The notes beneath the pieces were generated by a model. That model was not told where the DNA came from. It made no database searches and saw nothing but the letters and a program-made list of their open reading frames with translations. A stretch of 64,000 nucleotides of DNA from Liolophura sinensis (lineage: Eukaryota; Mollusca; Polyplacophora; Chitonida; Chitonidae): NCBI RefSeq assembly GCF_032854445.1, contig NC_088300.1, positions 682,001 to 746,000 of the forward strand, read 5' to 3'. The position numbers and the translations under genes were made by a program. Below, piece after piece: positions 22,955-48,603 of the stretch (position 1 is its first letter; the number at the start of each line of letters is the position of its first letter).

Positions 22955-25900
22955 TCACATGGAAGCTTCCTCATCCCTGCTGTGGTTTGCGTAAGTCCTA
23001 TCTTCGTTCTCACTGTCCTCCATTCCCTTATAACTGGTCTCCCCCATGTCCAGGTCGTCAGCATCTGTGTCCACTCCAGTAGACAGGGAACTCTTCTGCT
23101 GCACGTATGTCTCATCTAAGCCATGATCTCTCAGAGTTTGAGAATAACGCTTCTCAGCTGCTTTCTTGGCATTAGCCTGAAGAAAATAGAAGCACACTCA
23201 TACATAACAGTGTGATAATGAGGAAATAAAAACTGTATGCAACTTAACCACTGTGTCAAAAAGGCAGGAACTGTTATGCTTTGATAAATACTCAAAACAG
23301 GAAACGAACTGCTAGAAAACAGAATATTGGGGCAATATGTCCACAAATAAGACATCAAATGCAGTATGTCTCAAATCTCAGACTGAACCTTCTAAAATCA
23401 ATCCACCTATAGGGGATACTGGAATGGATCCACACCTAAATCCTCAGACACTGAATTTTAATCGAGGAATTTTATTGTAGATATATCACTTTATGTAATG
23501 CACATGGCTACCATCCTATCCATCCCCTCACCTGCTTTACTTGCTCAAACAAAAGTGGTCTCTCATTAACTCTCTGTTTGATATCTTCCAAACTTTGTTT
23601 GTACTCTGCCATTCTTGCTCTGTCACTCTCCCTGTAAAAACATGTCACACAAAGGAATTAAATCATGATGATCATAAGCAATCTTTGGGCTATGTTACCT
23701 GTATGAAAAGAGTGACACTTGCATCTCTGGTTATTAGATGATTAGATTAGATCTCCTAAGCACTGTCAGCTGTAACCAGCCAAACCTCACTATGATCTAT
23801 CAAACTACATGCACATGGGCCTTGATTTTAATCAAGTGAGAGTAAAGCTCTAACAGTATAAAAGACTTTTCATATTATACAGAGATAAATGATTGGTTGA
23901 TTGTTCAAGGTCACACTCAAGAATGTTTACCTTATTCAAAGGCCATCAGTTTTATGGGTGTAGGAAACCAGGACACTCAGTCCAATCCAAGTCACAGATG
24001 CACTTTCCATACGTGTGACATACAGACTTAGGTGCCATATTGGTGGATGAGTTGATTGATTGGTATTTTACGCCAATAAGAATATTAAGTACATTTCACT
24101 TATATACGACGGCAGCAAGCATTATGGTGGGAGGAAACAGGGCAGAGCGCAGGGGAACCCACGACCATTTGCAGGTTGCTGGCAGACCTTCCCATGTATA
24201 GCTGGAGAGGAAGCCAGCATGAGCTGGACTTGAACTCACAGCGTCCGCATTGGTGAGAGGCTCCTGGGTCATTACGCTGTGCTAGTGCGCAAACCAATTG
24301 AGCCAAGGAGATCCCCAAGTGTGTCCTGCAAGTGTGGTCAACTGCTTACTGTCACTTAGGCCCCCCCCAAAATAGCAAGAGCAGGATAATTTACAATTCC
24401 CTGCCAAAGGCTGGGACTGAATGCATTTGCTTCATAGTTAGGAGGTGCACACTTTATTCACTGAACTACATCCCGCTTCCCATGGTCATGGGTTTCCTCC
24501 CACCATAATGCTGGCTGCCGTCGTATAAGTGAAATATTCCTGAGTACGGCGTAAAACACCAATCAAATAAATAAATAAACAAATCCTGCTTCCTGTCAAA
24601 AGCTAAAGATGTCCTCATACAATCCCAAAATTAACATGCAATTCTTGTGAGTAAGCATGCAGCGTGCTATTTGGACAGGGAAATACAGAGGGCATTGCTG
24701 CTTTCAGACCTTCCTTCATTTCCAATATAATGATAGTCCCTTTAGAATCACACCAATGCTTTGACTGCACTGGGTTTAATCTGTAACTTTCCACAAAGAT
24801 CCCGTGTACAATGGTGGGAGGGAAATCCCATAATTCCCTGGGATGAGGTGAAACCCATGCCATATTTGACGCACATGTAGCAACAGGTAGGTGTCTTCAC
24901 CACTTGGCATGCCTACTGCTTCCATATGGACACAATTAACTTGGTCAGTGGAATAACAGCCACTTCAGTAGTGAAAAACAGATATCAATACCCCTAAATT
25001 CATTATCATCAAAACTGCACACTGTTAATCATACCTGTATTCCTTCAATTTTGCCTCTCTCGTTGGTCTGGAAAGTCTGTCCTCTTCGTTTGCTAGGGTT
25101 TTTTCTATAATGGCTTGTCGTAGCTTTGCCTCCTTTTGACGTTGTCGTCTGCGATATTCCAGTTCTTCCAGATCCTTCTGAGTCAGGGTGCGTGCTTTGT
25201 CCCTAAACATACACAATAAGAACTGAACTATACACTGAACAGATCACAACCTGGTAGTGTTATATGGAACACTAACTGATTCACAATTCCCTGCTGGTCA
25301 TTGGCTCATGAAAACGATAATTTATTTTTGTGCCTATGATTTCAGACTTTTTATTCCCAAGCCTGTGATGTCATCATATAAAGTGCTCCAAAGTCATACT
25401 ACTTCAATATATATATAAGTTTCTTATAGCTCTGTAGGGCTGTGATTATGTATACTACTACAGCCCTGTTTTGTTCCATAACCTTACCCTGACCACCTCT
25501 GTACTTCCCTTGCTGGCTTTAGTACACAGGTGTTCAAGGTAAGCTTATGGAACAGGGCTGTGATAGTATACGTAATCACAGCCCTAAAGAGCTAAGTCTC
25601 TAAATACTTTATCTACCTGATCGGCATTTAACGCCTTTCTATTTCTGGCTGTCATAGAATGATTTAATGTTACACAAGTAATCCTGAGTGCAGATCAGGG
25701 GAAGAAATCAGAACCCATGATATAAAACATATTACATCACACATGGTAAAGTTATTCCGTGACTTGCACCAGGCTGATGCTTACCCCAGAGCAGTTTCCT
25801 CCACCAGCCATGAAACAAGTAAAAAATTTTTGAGTATGAAGTGAAACAACTGAGATAAATATATAAATAAGTAATATATTATGCAAACAAATAACCAATG

Positions 25901-28747
25901 CTTTCATACCTTCCTCTGTGGAACCTCATTTCTGCTGATGATGTCATTCTGTGAGGTATGGAATCCAGTGAAGTACTCATATTCGTCGAGGAAACTGCTA
26001 AAAGAAAGAAATTACGTGAGAAAAAAAATAATAAACCTTCTTAATAAAAGTCCAGTTCATGCCGGCTTTCTCTCCCGCCATTCGTGGGAAGGTTCATCAG
26101 TAACCTGCAGATGTTAGAGTGTTTCCCCTGGGCCCTGCCCGGATTCCTCCTACCATAATGCTGGCCGCCGTCCTATAAATAAAATATTCTTTAGTACGGC
26201 GTAAACCACCATGCAAATAAATAAATAAATGAATAAATCCTAATAACAGAATTTCAGCCATGTTTGCTATCAGCTATGTTTGCAAAAATATTTTTCAAAG
26301 TAAAACATCTCCTAGAGCTGAACACTGGTATGATCCTTTTAACCATGAGAAACATGGAAGGGACATAATTAGCAGCTTTACTACATTAAGAGCATATTAC
26401 ACACAACAAATCAGTATGTTATATGTGAATTCATTTTGAGGATTTGCTATCTTTTTCAGTGCCTTGATTAACTACCAATCTTTGGTGAGGGACTGACAAA
26501 CTTTCCCACATGTGACACAGACAGAACATCATCAAAACCTCAGTTTTTAACTCGCTTTCGAGCACTTCTTGTTTGCTTTTCAGAGAAAAATTAATTCCAA
26601 ACCTTTGAAAGTATGAAAGATTTTTTGATGTCTCCATGGTTTTATTTTATAGTTGTTGATAGCTCTCCACAATCAAGCAGTTAGAGGTTGTTACCAAGAT
26701 CCAGAGAGCACTTTAAATATAGGTCCTAATCGTAAATGTGGAAGTTTCAAATTTCCTTTGACCACGGGAGTGTTGCTTGTCAGGGATGATATAGCCATGA
26801 CCATGAATGACGTGTAATTAATGCAGCCCAACCTCTGTATTCAAGTTGAAAACTTCATGTACAAGCAAGACCACAAGATCCCCATTTGCTGACTGACACA
26901 AAGGTAGTGAAAGCAGGGAAGTACTGCTGCCTTACTCGTGAACATGCATACAGATATATCAACATTCGCGTGGATACATACTGTGCCATTCAAATACTAT
27001 CATCATTCACATCACATCCATATTTATTAAAATGTTTCCTTAAATTCAGAAGTAGACAATAAAATTCATTAATATCCTCACCAAATGATTTCCTTGGTGT
27101 CATTCTTGGATTTCTAAATGGCCATCTGTTTTCCCTAAGTGTTTCCATATCTTTTTCCATGTCATTTATGATTTTATCTTTCTTGCTCGGAATATTTCCA
27201 GTGCGTAATTTGAATGGTTCTGTTACAGTTGCTTCCCTCTCCAGTTTCCGCTTCTGCAGCTCTTTCTGAAACTGTCTATAAAGTTCATCATAATCGGGCA
27301 CATCACTATTTATCCTTGGAACAAAACGTTTCTTGGAAGTTTTTTTCCTCCCTTTTTGTTCCTTCAGTTTTTGCTCCTTAATTTTTTGTCTAGCTTCCAT
27401 GTTAGGTGGAAGAGCAGCTGATCTCATTAATTCCTCAGCTCTCATTTTAATCCTAATTTGACGATATTCTTCATTTTCAAGTATTTTCTCATTGGGTGCA
27501 GTTTCATAGACATAACTTGGCACTGGTTTAGCTTTGAATGTTTTTGAATGCTCATATCCATCGCTCTGATGCCAGGCTTTGTCTAGGTTCCTTTGTTTTT
27601 TCTCTTGCTCCCTAGACATAAACTTAAAAGGCTTCTCAATAGATTTTAGTAGTTCTTTACGATAATCTTTCACATATCTTCTTCGGGCTTCTTTTTTTTC
27701 ATTGTATTCTTCAAACAGAGGTAGGTACACATGAGCTGGAACTGGAGCTGCCTTGAATTTCTTTTGACACTCTGCTTCTTCTTCTTGCTGCTTTCGAAGC
27801 AATTCGTCTTCGTGAATAATCTGTGCCTTACTTTTGGTCTTTTCTTTGTTAGCCTCACGAAGTGTCATTTGAAATGGTTTGGGAATGGTTATCCTGTGAC
27901 GCCAGTCTTTTTCGGGTCTCTTTTTCTCACTCGGAGTGCTGCTATGAGCAGATGAAGGACGCCTTGGCTTTCTCTTTCTAGGGGCATAATCATCCACCGA
28001 GAACTCTTCCCACATGTCTTGAATTCTTTCCATAGCTGCTGCAGACTCTCTGGGATCATATATTTCAGACTGCGTTTCCTCTTGCAATAATTGGCCATTA
28101 TGTTGCATCAATCTCCAATCATCCGCATCTAAACTCCGTGATAAACTTTGCCTTCTAATAGGTGCTGAGGAAGGACGTGTTCTAATGGAATGATGTGATG
28201 AGCGTAATTTATTTTGCCTAACCAGTGGTGGTTTAGTTGACAGATCTCTACTGCCATTTTGAGCTCCTGTGTCTTCGTCGTGGCCGTGTGCCAAATCCTT
28301 GAAAACATGTCCATTCACAACATCATCCTCTGACAAACACCATTCCAGGTCTTCAGACCGATCCACTTCCTCTGACAGCTTTTGGCGGTACAATCTTTCA
28401 CACATCTGTAATGTTTTCTTGTGTTCATTTTTCAGTTGTAACAGACGCTGGTAAAATTCGTCACTGGACAGTGCACCGAGATCCCCTGTTTGGTCATCTG
28501 GTTGCCATGTGTCAAAGTCAGTCATGTCTGCCCAGCGACTAACGTCGTCCTCTGTCTTACTCATTTCTGAGGGAAGTTCATCATCAAAATTTACCGTTCT
28601 AGTCCCAATAAAACCTCCCTTGCTTGGTGCCGACTTTGTAGAGCTTGTTGCTTTCAGTTTGGACCGTGATCTCGATGGTTGTTTAACACACGCATTCGTT
28701 AAAACCGCTAACCCGTGGCCAGTCGATGCTGCTGCTACCGTTGCCAT
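22955..28747 (-). CDS. FAM161A: FAM161 family protein, five coding exons
   Basis: Exons (minus order): 28747-27082, 25994-25910, 25202-25035, 23631-23532 and 23176-22955. Phases agree at every junction, giving 746 residues. The FAM161 (UPF0564) hallmarks are present: two 'FKA-PVP--VY' motifs (around residues 331 and 404, the first continuing LPLFEEYNEKKEARR), IPKPFQMTLRE near 288, ENRWPF near 540 and RPLLFEQVKQ in exon 4. Long charged, coiled-coil-prone stretches surround them. In vertebrates FAM161A and FAM161B are microtubule-associated proteins of the ciliary base and centrosome; FAM161A loss causes retinitis pigmentosa. A mollusc is expected to have one co-orthologue of both, so the A symbol is nominal. 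The ATG at 28747 heads MATVAAAST and is the first in frame. The gene lies head to head with COQ6. Confidence 0.93.
24052..24317 (-). mobile_element. tRNA-derived SINE, near full length
   Basis: Minus-strand head carries a pol III A-box-like GGCTCAATTGG and a B-box-like GAGTTCAAGTCC, then the family core ending near the TTTTACGCC block. Located in a FAM161 intron. Confidence 0.75.
24482..24585 (+). mobile_element. 5'-truncated SINE copy
   Basis: Only the 3' core remains: CCACCATAATGCTGGCTGCC, GTACGGCGTAAAACACCAAT and the tail AAATAAATAAATAAA. Opposite orientation to the copy 170 bp upstream. Confidence 0.75.
25411..25606. mobile_element. Nested palindromic foldback element in a FAM161 intron
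   Basis: Left arm AGGGCTGTGATTATGTATAC... and right arm (reverse complement) AGGGCTGTGATTACGTATAC... pair over about 75 bases, ending near GTAC/GTAC beside a short loop. Each arm also contains AGGGCTGT...ACAGCCCT, so smaller hairpins nest in the large one. Arm similarity is high. Probably a MITE. Confidence 0.7.
26063..26242 (+). mobile_element. SINE copy, 5' truncated
   Basis: Core with GGATTCCTCCTACCATAATG, GTACGGCGTAAACCACC and an AAATAAATAAAT tail, in a FAM161 intron. Confidence 0.7.
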
Positions 28748-28978
28748 GATCAAAATAACACAAAACTATGTGGCTCGACTTCGGACTTAATTAAAGAAGT
28801 CAAACCCCATTCGCTAATATTGTTTCAAGGTTTTATTGTTTTTTTTTTTACACATGATTTTATTCGTTGTGTATTATACACCTATGGGATAAATTAAGTT
28901 ATAACATACATTTTCAGTCGTTTTGTGCAGAGATGTAAACCGGAAGTTTTAGCAGACGATTTTTACTGAGATGGCAGC
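28748..28978. promoter_or_regulatory. Shared divergent promoter of FAM161 and COQ6
   Basis: Only 231 bp separate the FAM161 start codon (minus) from the COQ6 start codon (plus), so one short region must drive both. It contains ACCGGAAGT at 28939-28947, a strong ETS/GABP-type site about 30 bases before the COQ6 ATG, and T-rich DNA near the middle. ETS sites are common in bidirectional housekeeping promoters; use here is inferred. Confidence 0.65.
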
Positions 28979-41201
<12,223 letters not shown>

Positions 41202-41859
41202 CCATCTTGCAGTGGTCAGAGGACTTCAGTGCTCTGGCTGACCCTGAAAGAGCTGGTACATCATGCCCTTCCTGTAAATTGTGCTGATGTTTCTGGTGAA
41301 GTATTCACTGAGGACGACAGCCCTGAAACGACATTGCATCATATCCACTCTTCCAGTTGCAGGATATATGGGATGATGTACCCATTCCTTGTTTGATGAA
41401 GTCCCAGCAGATTTTCCTGGCCGTGTGTGCTTTATGTGCGTAACTTAGTCCTCTGGGGTGCTCACCACAGTCTGGATAAATCTGGACTTGTAATGAACTT
41501 CAGTTCAGTTGCAATCAGTTCACGCTGTAGCTGGGCATTAGATCCAAGACAATGTCAGATTTTGAATGTGTGGAAACATTTGCATTTAGCTGAAGATTTG
41601 GACGATCATGCGTATATTAAAAGTGCTACTATGTATAAATGTTGGAGTTCCGTATTCGACTGTTACTTAATGCCATGCTCCAGTTCACCTGTAATGTCCC
41701 AAATATCCGTGGTTTACTCCGGGCACTCATGTTTCATGTAAAAGTGAATTTGGTTGCAATTGTGAAAGCAAAAAATTCTTCAGTAAGGAGTTCAACAGCA
41801 ATCATGCAAGCCCAAGGGAATAGTGAATCGTTTTTAGTCGTTACGTTTTTTTTTTTTTG

Positions 41860-42082
41860 ATTGGTGTTTTACGCCGTACTCAATATTCCACTTATACGAC
41901 GGCAGCCAGCATTATGGTGGGTGGAAACCCACGACCATCCGCAGGTTGCTGCAGACCTTCTCACATACGGCCGGAGAGGAAGCCAGCATGAGCTGGACTT
42001 GAACTTACAGCGACCGCATTGGTGAGAGACTATTGGGTCATTACCCTGCGCTAGCGCTTTAACCGACTGATCCACGGAGGCC
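41860..42082 (-). mobile_element. tRNA-derived SINE, best full-length copy
   Basis: Minus strand runs from CCTCCGTGGATCAGTCGG (tRNA-like head, A box) through a B-box-like AAGTTCAAGTCCAG and the core GTCGTGGGTTTCC to GTACGGCGTAAAACACCAAT and a tail of about 12 A. It lies downstream of COQ6. Confidence 0.8.
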
Positions 42083-45000
42083 CCTTTTAGCCATTATGGA
42101 TGCCAATATTGATAGCTTGCTGGCTTTCGGCTACAATAGGCTTCTGAAAGAACATTTTACGCCCTACGGATTTGATGCAAGAGTGCACCTTGCATCAGAG
42201 GCATTCATCAATTCACGTGGTTGCTAGGAAGGAAAAAAGGCTGGAACAGAGTTATGCTAAAGCCTAAGAGTATAGATCTGGTATGCTCCGACAGCTTGTG
42301 TACACTGCATACAGCGAAAAGCTCGTTGCACTGCCAGATGGATTGTGTGAGCCTTTTACCAGCTTTAGTTAGCTACACATAATACACCGACACATCGCTA
42401 GATCACTGCATTCTTCATGGTTTCGTTTCCATACTTGGTACTTAACTATATATATATGGTTTAGGGAGTTGGTTGTGTATGGTCTAACAATGTAGGCTTT
42501 GCCATCCCAATCATTAACGACATAATCGTGGTTTCATCACGACGTTTAATGACCAGTAAAACAAGCCCGACCAATCTGCTTTAAAAACAGAACTTCAGGA
42601 TGAAAAGCTCAAGTTGAAACCACAGCCAACCAGACTTCGAACACTACTCAGCTTGTTTTAGACCTTGGGAAGGGTCAAGCTAAAATTCATTTTCTTTCTG
42701 ATAAAAATCGCGGGCGGCAATTTGCAGATGTATTCATGGTCAAGTTCAGGTGCTATTTTGATCAAAAATTTCACATTATTCTTGGAAAAATACTTCTTTT
42801 CCATCGTCAGCTGTTTAGTGATACCCCACGTCCATGTACAGTATCGGGTAAACTGTACGCCTATGCACAGTACCAATGTCCGATTTTGACGTTCTCCCTA
42901 GATACACGTACAGGCAAAAAAAGGTACATATGTTTAGTGACTGCATTGTTCTGAACTGTAGCTGCTGAGAAACCTACCTTGATAATCCATCAGAGATGGT
43001 CACGTTAGGAGAGCTTCTAGACTTAATCATGCTACACCGGAGGAAACTCAGTAACCACCAAAATCTGAACAGTAGAATCAGTGCATCAGGCAACACCAGG
43101 AAGAAAAAGAAAAAAAAAAAAAAAAAAATAAGGACCATTGCACAAGGTTTAACACCTTGGTCGACTAGATCTATTTAAACAATACCATTATTTTATTTGC
43201 AAAAGATGAAGTGGGTGAGAAAGTAACTGCTTTATGCTGTATATTCCAATGCACACCAAGCCTGCAGGTGTATTCGATTTCTGGATTACTTTGTAATCTC
43301 AACGCAAGACACCAAGCGTAAAAACGTATCGAATTTGTTTCACATACCCACACAACAATCCAGAAAACAGTGACAACAGCAAATAAGACCAAGACAGATG
43401 AGTAAGTTTAAGAATTTTATTTCAGAATTTTAAGCCGGTTTTAGCTTAGGCCAAATGCTGCGAGCCGGCTACCCAACCCCACTCCAACTGTCCTAAACTG
43501 AAGGGGGAGGTAGGATTTCCCAGTGCTCTGACCAGCGAAGAGTGTTTACTCACTCATAATTTTGAGTTTTACTTCTACACAGGGCTTTTTTTTTTGCACA
43601 AAATACGATTGTAAACAGGGTACTTTTGTAAAGAGAAGTTACCTAAAATGTGCTTCATGCACATAAAATACATATTCTTACTTTATCTACAAAAACTTAT
43701 TTGATGTGTACAGGTTATTAAACGATAATTGTGTGGAAAGAGTCCGATCAGGTGACACTTGTCTGTACTGGTACGGGACGGGTATGAGCATCAGACACTC
43801 CTTAACACCAGCCATGGTCCAACCTAATGATCTGCTTATTGCCAACATTTGTCACAAACCTGTAGAAACTTAAGTGGTTATGCATGTGCAAAGCATGGAA
43901 TGGTCACAATTACCCAAGGCCAACTTTAATTTAATAAAATCTGAGCATTATAATATGCAAAGAGAAATTTCAGAATTCCTACACGCAATATAGAAAGTTC
44001 ACACTTTACAAACTTTGTTCAATTTACTGCAAGTAGCAGTCTACTACACAAAAGCTGTTAACTCTTTAGCTATGGTAAAAAGACAAACCAGTCCAATATA
44101 ATTTAACTAATTGGTCTTTACTATGAGGGCCGCCTCGCGAGGAAATGACCACAACCAATTGGATATCTGTTGATACGGTTCTGTACAAGCCACAGGTACG
44201 GACTCTGCAGGAATGTAGGTTAGTTGAGCATTTCATGGCAGTAACTTAATAGATTACTTCTAGTACACACAAGACTTTTATTAGTTTAAATATCTATACA
44301 CGTACAACACATGGACATGAAGACTGGTTACCTGTTTCAATAAGTAATTTAAATGTTCTTTTTAAATATTTTTAGTTTTGAATACAGATAAACTTACATG
44401 TGTGGTTACATGAAAGATCATGCTCTCTACAGCACAATTACAGGACCGTTACGGCACTCCAACATCACTAGACAACCAGTAGCATTCTAGGAAAAGGTGG
44501 CGCTATATCCTTCACATTGGATTTGTCAAGTGTAGAACGCATGGAAAGGGAAGAGCCATCTACCACACCCAGGATTAGGCTCACGGCTGCAACTGATGGC
44601 CAAGTATCCAGAGATCTCCAAGGCATCCACAGGAACTGTTCTAATTAATGGCATTTCAAAACATCGCTGTGGAAATCTAGTGTATTAGGCATTTTGTAAA
44701 GCTCACAGAATGCTGGTCAAATTCCATATTGAATTTAAACAATCTACAGGACAAAATACTACTGGAATACAGGAATGCACATTTCCTCTTTGAACTAGAA
44801 CAGACTTGTAGGGACAGGTTTTCAACAAGCTAACTTAAAAGTTATTGCTTCACTGTTGATAAAACTGCAGTATTGCATGAAGAGGCCACATTACCTGGTT
44901 CTCCACAAAACGATAAAATCATTCGAACACCCATGTTGCAGGATCGCACTGTCCATACACAGAATGAACTTATCTAAGCAGCAAGCTGGCAAGGCATTGT

Positions 45001-45160
45001 ATGTCCGAAGCTTTCAAAATACATCATTCATTGATATTGTATTCAGTTACAAGAAATGACGGGATTAAACATGGATATCTACAAGCAATTTGAGGATTAC
45101 CGGTAAGCCACGACCACTATTTACATCCAACACTTTATGGCAAACACCTACATATATCAT
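42083..45160. other. Stretch right of COQ6 with no recognisable gene
   Basis: AT-rich DNA with an A-run near 43,105. TTTATT at 43416-43421 reads AATAAA on the minus strand and could end a minus-strand transcript. I see no protein gene. Confidence 0.4.
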
Positions 45161-47700
45161 TTACATTATGCTTGTTGTGCAAATTGTTTTACAATTAGTT
45201 TTAACCAACAAAGACGAATGAAATTGAAGGAAATACCAATAGGCCCAGTGGTAGTGAATTTCCCCCACATCTGCTGAGGAATCCACAACTCCAGAAGGTC
45301 ATGGAAGATCCCGACAAGAAAATGCAGAACAGCAAAACGGTGGTCAGTTGAAAATAGAACCAAAGGTAACAAGACTACTGCAGAGGGAAGCCACAATATC
45401 CTTTCTGAAGGCAAGCTGGGCATAGCAAGTGACCCAACACTCATGTCTGACGGGTGGAAAACTGACAAAAGCTTAACTTCCACCTCATTTCAGGAACAGG
45501 AAGGCCTGTAAAAGTGTGGGGGGTTACACATATGCTAGACAGACATAGCAGGTTTACATGCTTATTATAGACATTTGGTACAGAAATTGCAACACTGATT
45601 CATAAGCAACTTTTCAACAATTACACATGGGATTTCTTTATAGATGTTGGTTCGTGGTTATTAACTTTGCCGACGGCACAAAAACCCGTTTTAATTCCAA
45701 AAAACGTCTGGTGACCTTGTCAACCGAGGCAGCAACAGAACATCAGAGTAAGATCACATATCCATGGCCACTACCGGAAACTGGATGATGCTACTGGTCA
45801 AGTAGGTAATGGCACTCGAGCTAGGAGAAATTCTAGTAGTTATGCATATGATACAGGAAGGAAATAAAGCTTTAAGATTACGTTAGACACATTTTGTTCA
45901 TTTCAAATGTTCAGACCATTTAACAAATTTGAATATGATGTTTTTAACTATTTATATAGCTAGGGTAGGTAGTAGATTACCAATAACTTTAATATTAATC
46001 ATGACAGCTGACTAATTGAATGGTACACATGTGACAGAATGGCCAAATAGTAATGTTAGGATACATAATACCTGCAAAATGTGCTTGCAAATAAAAATGG
46101 CAACCAATAGGATGGATGTAGTGGCTTGTCAACATCAACTGGAGAGGGAGCAACATCCAGAAGGGGGACAGGCAAGGCCATCAACCTGATGGACATCTGG
46201 GAGAACAAGCTTGACAACTTCAGGGAAATGGAGTGGCTTGACAGCAACCCTGAGGAGGAAATCTCCTGAAGTCAGTCGTGGATTATCAAGACTGGCAACA
46301 CATGGTGGCTGGTGACACTAAGAACATCTAGGGAAATGTGGTCGGACAACAGATGGCAAGCCAAAGAAAGACATCTTGCAACCATCAGTCAAGGGAGAGT
46401 CAAGACGATTGACAATGGGGAAGACATCAAGCCTGGACCATCCTTCAGCCCATCCAAGGCCACCTTTAAGGGCATCAAAGAGAGGCCTTACATGTAGCCT
46501 GTCAGCTTGGTGGACGTCTATGAACATTCAGTAGGCCATGTAGGATATCCCAATAGAACATCTATGAAAACCTGGTAACTGTCAAGAGCAACCCAAAAGG
46601 AATACCATCCAGGGCGACATCTGTCAGTTGGTCGGGGTGGTGGGGTATGTGAACGGCAAGCTTCTTAGAGACTTGATCAAAACATAACTGGAAGGGGAGG
46701 CATCTGGTAACCTTCAACCTGTGAGTTGACCCTTGCACAACGGCTTTGGATAAATCTTATGGGTTAAACATTTGCTATCTCTAGTACTTATGAACAATTT
46801 GCATTTCTGCTAGTTTTTAGACCGCTATTATTTATGGACATTTCACACCACAAAAACAAGTATATTAGGAGAAATTACCATGGTTCTCACTATGGACAGA
46901 GCAACAGGAGTTCTGATGCCAAAGAGTGGGTGTGTCAACACTGATAATCACCACAACAGATATACCTTAAAACATGACCATGAACACAGGAACTTTTCAT
47001 CTCTTAAGAGCCATTTCGCATCCAGACAAGCTGGATCACCACCAGGACATAAGCTGAAGGATCACTGCAGTTCACATATTCAAGGCACATTACACGGATG
47101 GCAGGCCATTAAATATTTGCAATCATATGCTGACCCCTGTAAGAAGTATTGGGTTAGGCATCTGCAATAGTTTGCTCAAGTACAATTACACTATGAGTGA
47201 GTGAATGCTTGGGGTTTAACGTCGTACTCAACAATTTTTCAGTCATATGAAGACGATTTACACTATGAACTATCTTTTCTGGTTCAATATCTACAAGATA
47301 CTGCTTTATCTTAGTGCGGCTTAGATATAAATGCTAGAAGTAGGCAAGGATACCAGATTTTTAGATGTCGGTTCCAAGGAGGCCAGAACAGTTGAACCCC
47401 AACTTAAATGTGGCACACAACATCTTGGGTATAAAAATGTTTACTATACCACTACAATTCCTCACTGAGCATCCACATAAACGAAGGTGCCTGCAGATCC
47501 AAATGCATCAATGACTCCCTACCAGGCCCCGTTGAAGCAGGCGAGATGGTGATCATGTTGTGGACATGGGAAGAATGGGCCAAGCTACCAGTGGGAGACT
47601 CGTCTGCAGAACACAGCCAGTTGGCCCTCACTCCTTGATTGGCCATCACTTGTTATAACCTCTACTTCCATGGCTAGATAAGGAGCTGGCGTCTCATTGG
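45160..47700 (-). other. Exon-like islands of higher GC, function unknown
   Basis: Blocks near 45.17-45.48, 46.08-46.70, 46.88-47.17 and 47.45-47.65 kb are less AT-rich than their surroundings. On the minus strand the second ends TTTTGCAG before GTATTA, donor-like. Short frames of 60-105 codons exist on both strands, none resembling a known protein. They may be 3' exons of the minus-strand transcript that also covers 48-61 kb. Low certainty. Confidence 0.25.
47195..47265 (-). mobile_element. 3' fragment of the second SINE-type element
   Basis: GAGTGAATGCTTGGGGTTTAACGTCGTACTCAACAATTTTTCAGTCATATG-type sequence (19 bases at most match exactly in a row) mirrors the end of the element at 8840-9150. 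Confidence 0.5.
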
Positions 47701-48500
47701 ATCCTGTATAATCTATGGCCGTTAGGACATCACAATACTATTCTAGTGTTATTCTTCCACTATGTTCACAATTGTCAAGATAAAGCTAACCAGACAAACT
47801 ATAACTAAATGTGCATTAAATTCATATTGAAATTACATAAATTTGGTGAAATATGGCGAGAAACAAAGAAATATTACAACACTGGATGGTATTTCATCAT
47901 ATACCTCATAACCTAATGAAGGCACAAAAACGGTCCAAGTCCTTCTCAAACTTTTTCGAAGATCTGCTCAGAGGGACGAGGTCAATTGCACTTCTATCCA
48001 GATCAAAACAGTTCAGGTTCTCTTGGTCAAGTCAAATCCACTTTCAGCAAATTTCAAAAAGGGCCGTAACAAAGTAAGCCGTGAGCTGTGTGAAAACCCA
48101 AAGCTGTGAAAATGAAAAAAAAAAAAAAAAGTCTGTATCTTGGCATCTGGCCACAAGGCACAGTCGGGGAGGAGCAGCAAAAGCAGTCACCACCAGTATT
48201 CACATTTGCAGATCAAGAGCTCTGCACGACGAGACTTATATCAGGATTATCCCCACCCTTTTGACCCTAAAGTAAAATCAAATGAAAATTTTGAAATGGA
48301 TAAACAATTAGTTACTGATGACCAACTAAAAAAAAGAAAGCAAGAAGAAAAAAAAAAAAAAAAGAAGTAATGTAACTGGCCTGTTCCTTGAAGCCAAACC
48401 ATGTAGATCAGATCTTGGCATCCAACGAACACTTTACATGCAGGGGAGCTCCAATATGGGGGTCAGTCTGGCTTTAACATAGTAGCCTTGCAAGTCATAC

Positions 48501-48603
48501 TTTTTATCTGTATGAAGATGCAATATCTAATCCAGATCACGAGTCGCCTCTTGGAACCTCAATTCCACTTATTGCGGGATTTAAGGGCCACATCAAACGT
48601 CAA
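48501..48603 (-). repeat. Element 1, copy A (exon-like, about 103 nt)
   Basis: Minus strand: a T-rich tract (GGTTTTCTTATCCCAG) and TATAG precede it, and GTATGA follows. Contains the core AAATCCCGCAATAAGTGG. The donor context is weakened here (AAAAA before GTATGA). Very similar to copy G, including flanks. Confidence 0.5.

Noticed and set aside
43996-45160. A second protein gene between COQ6 and the array, such as the next gene in the human order (ENTPD5)
   Set aside because: No stretch encodes recognisable nucleotidase motifs on either strand.
46312-46527. Short frames on both strands near 46.3-46.5 kb as a gene
   Set aside because: Both strands are open over the same interval and neither resembles a known protein.
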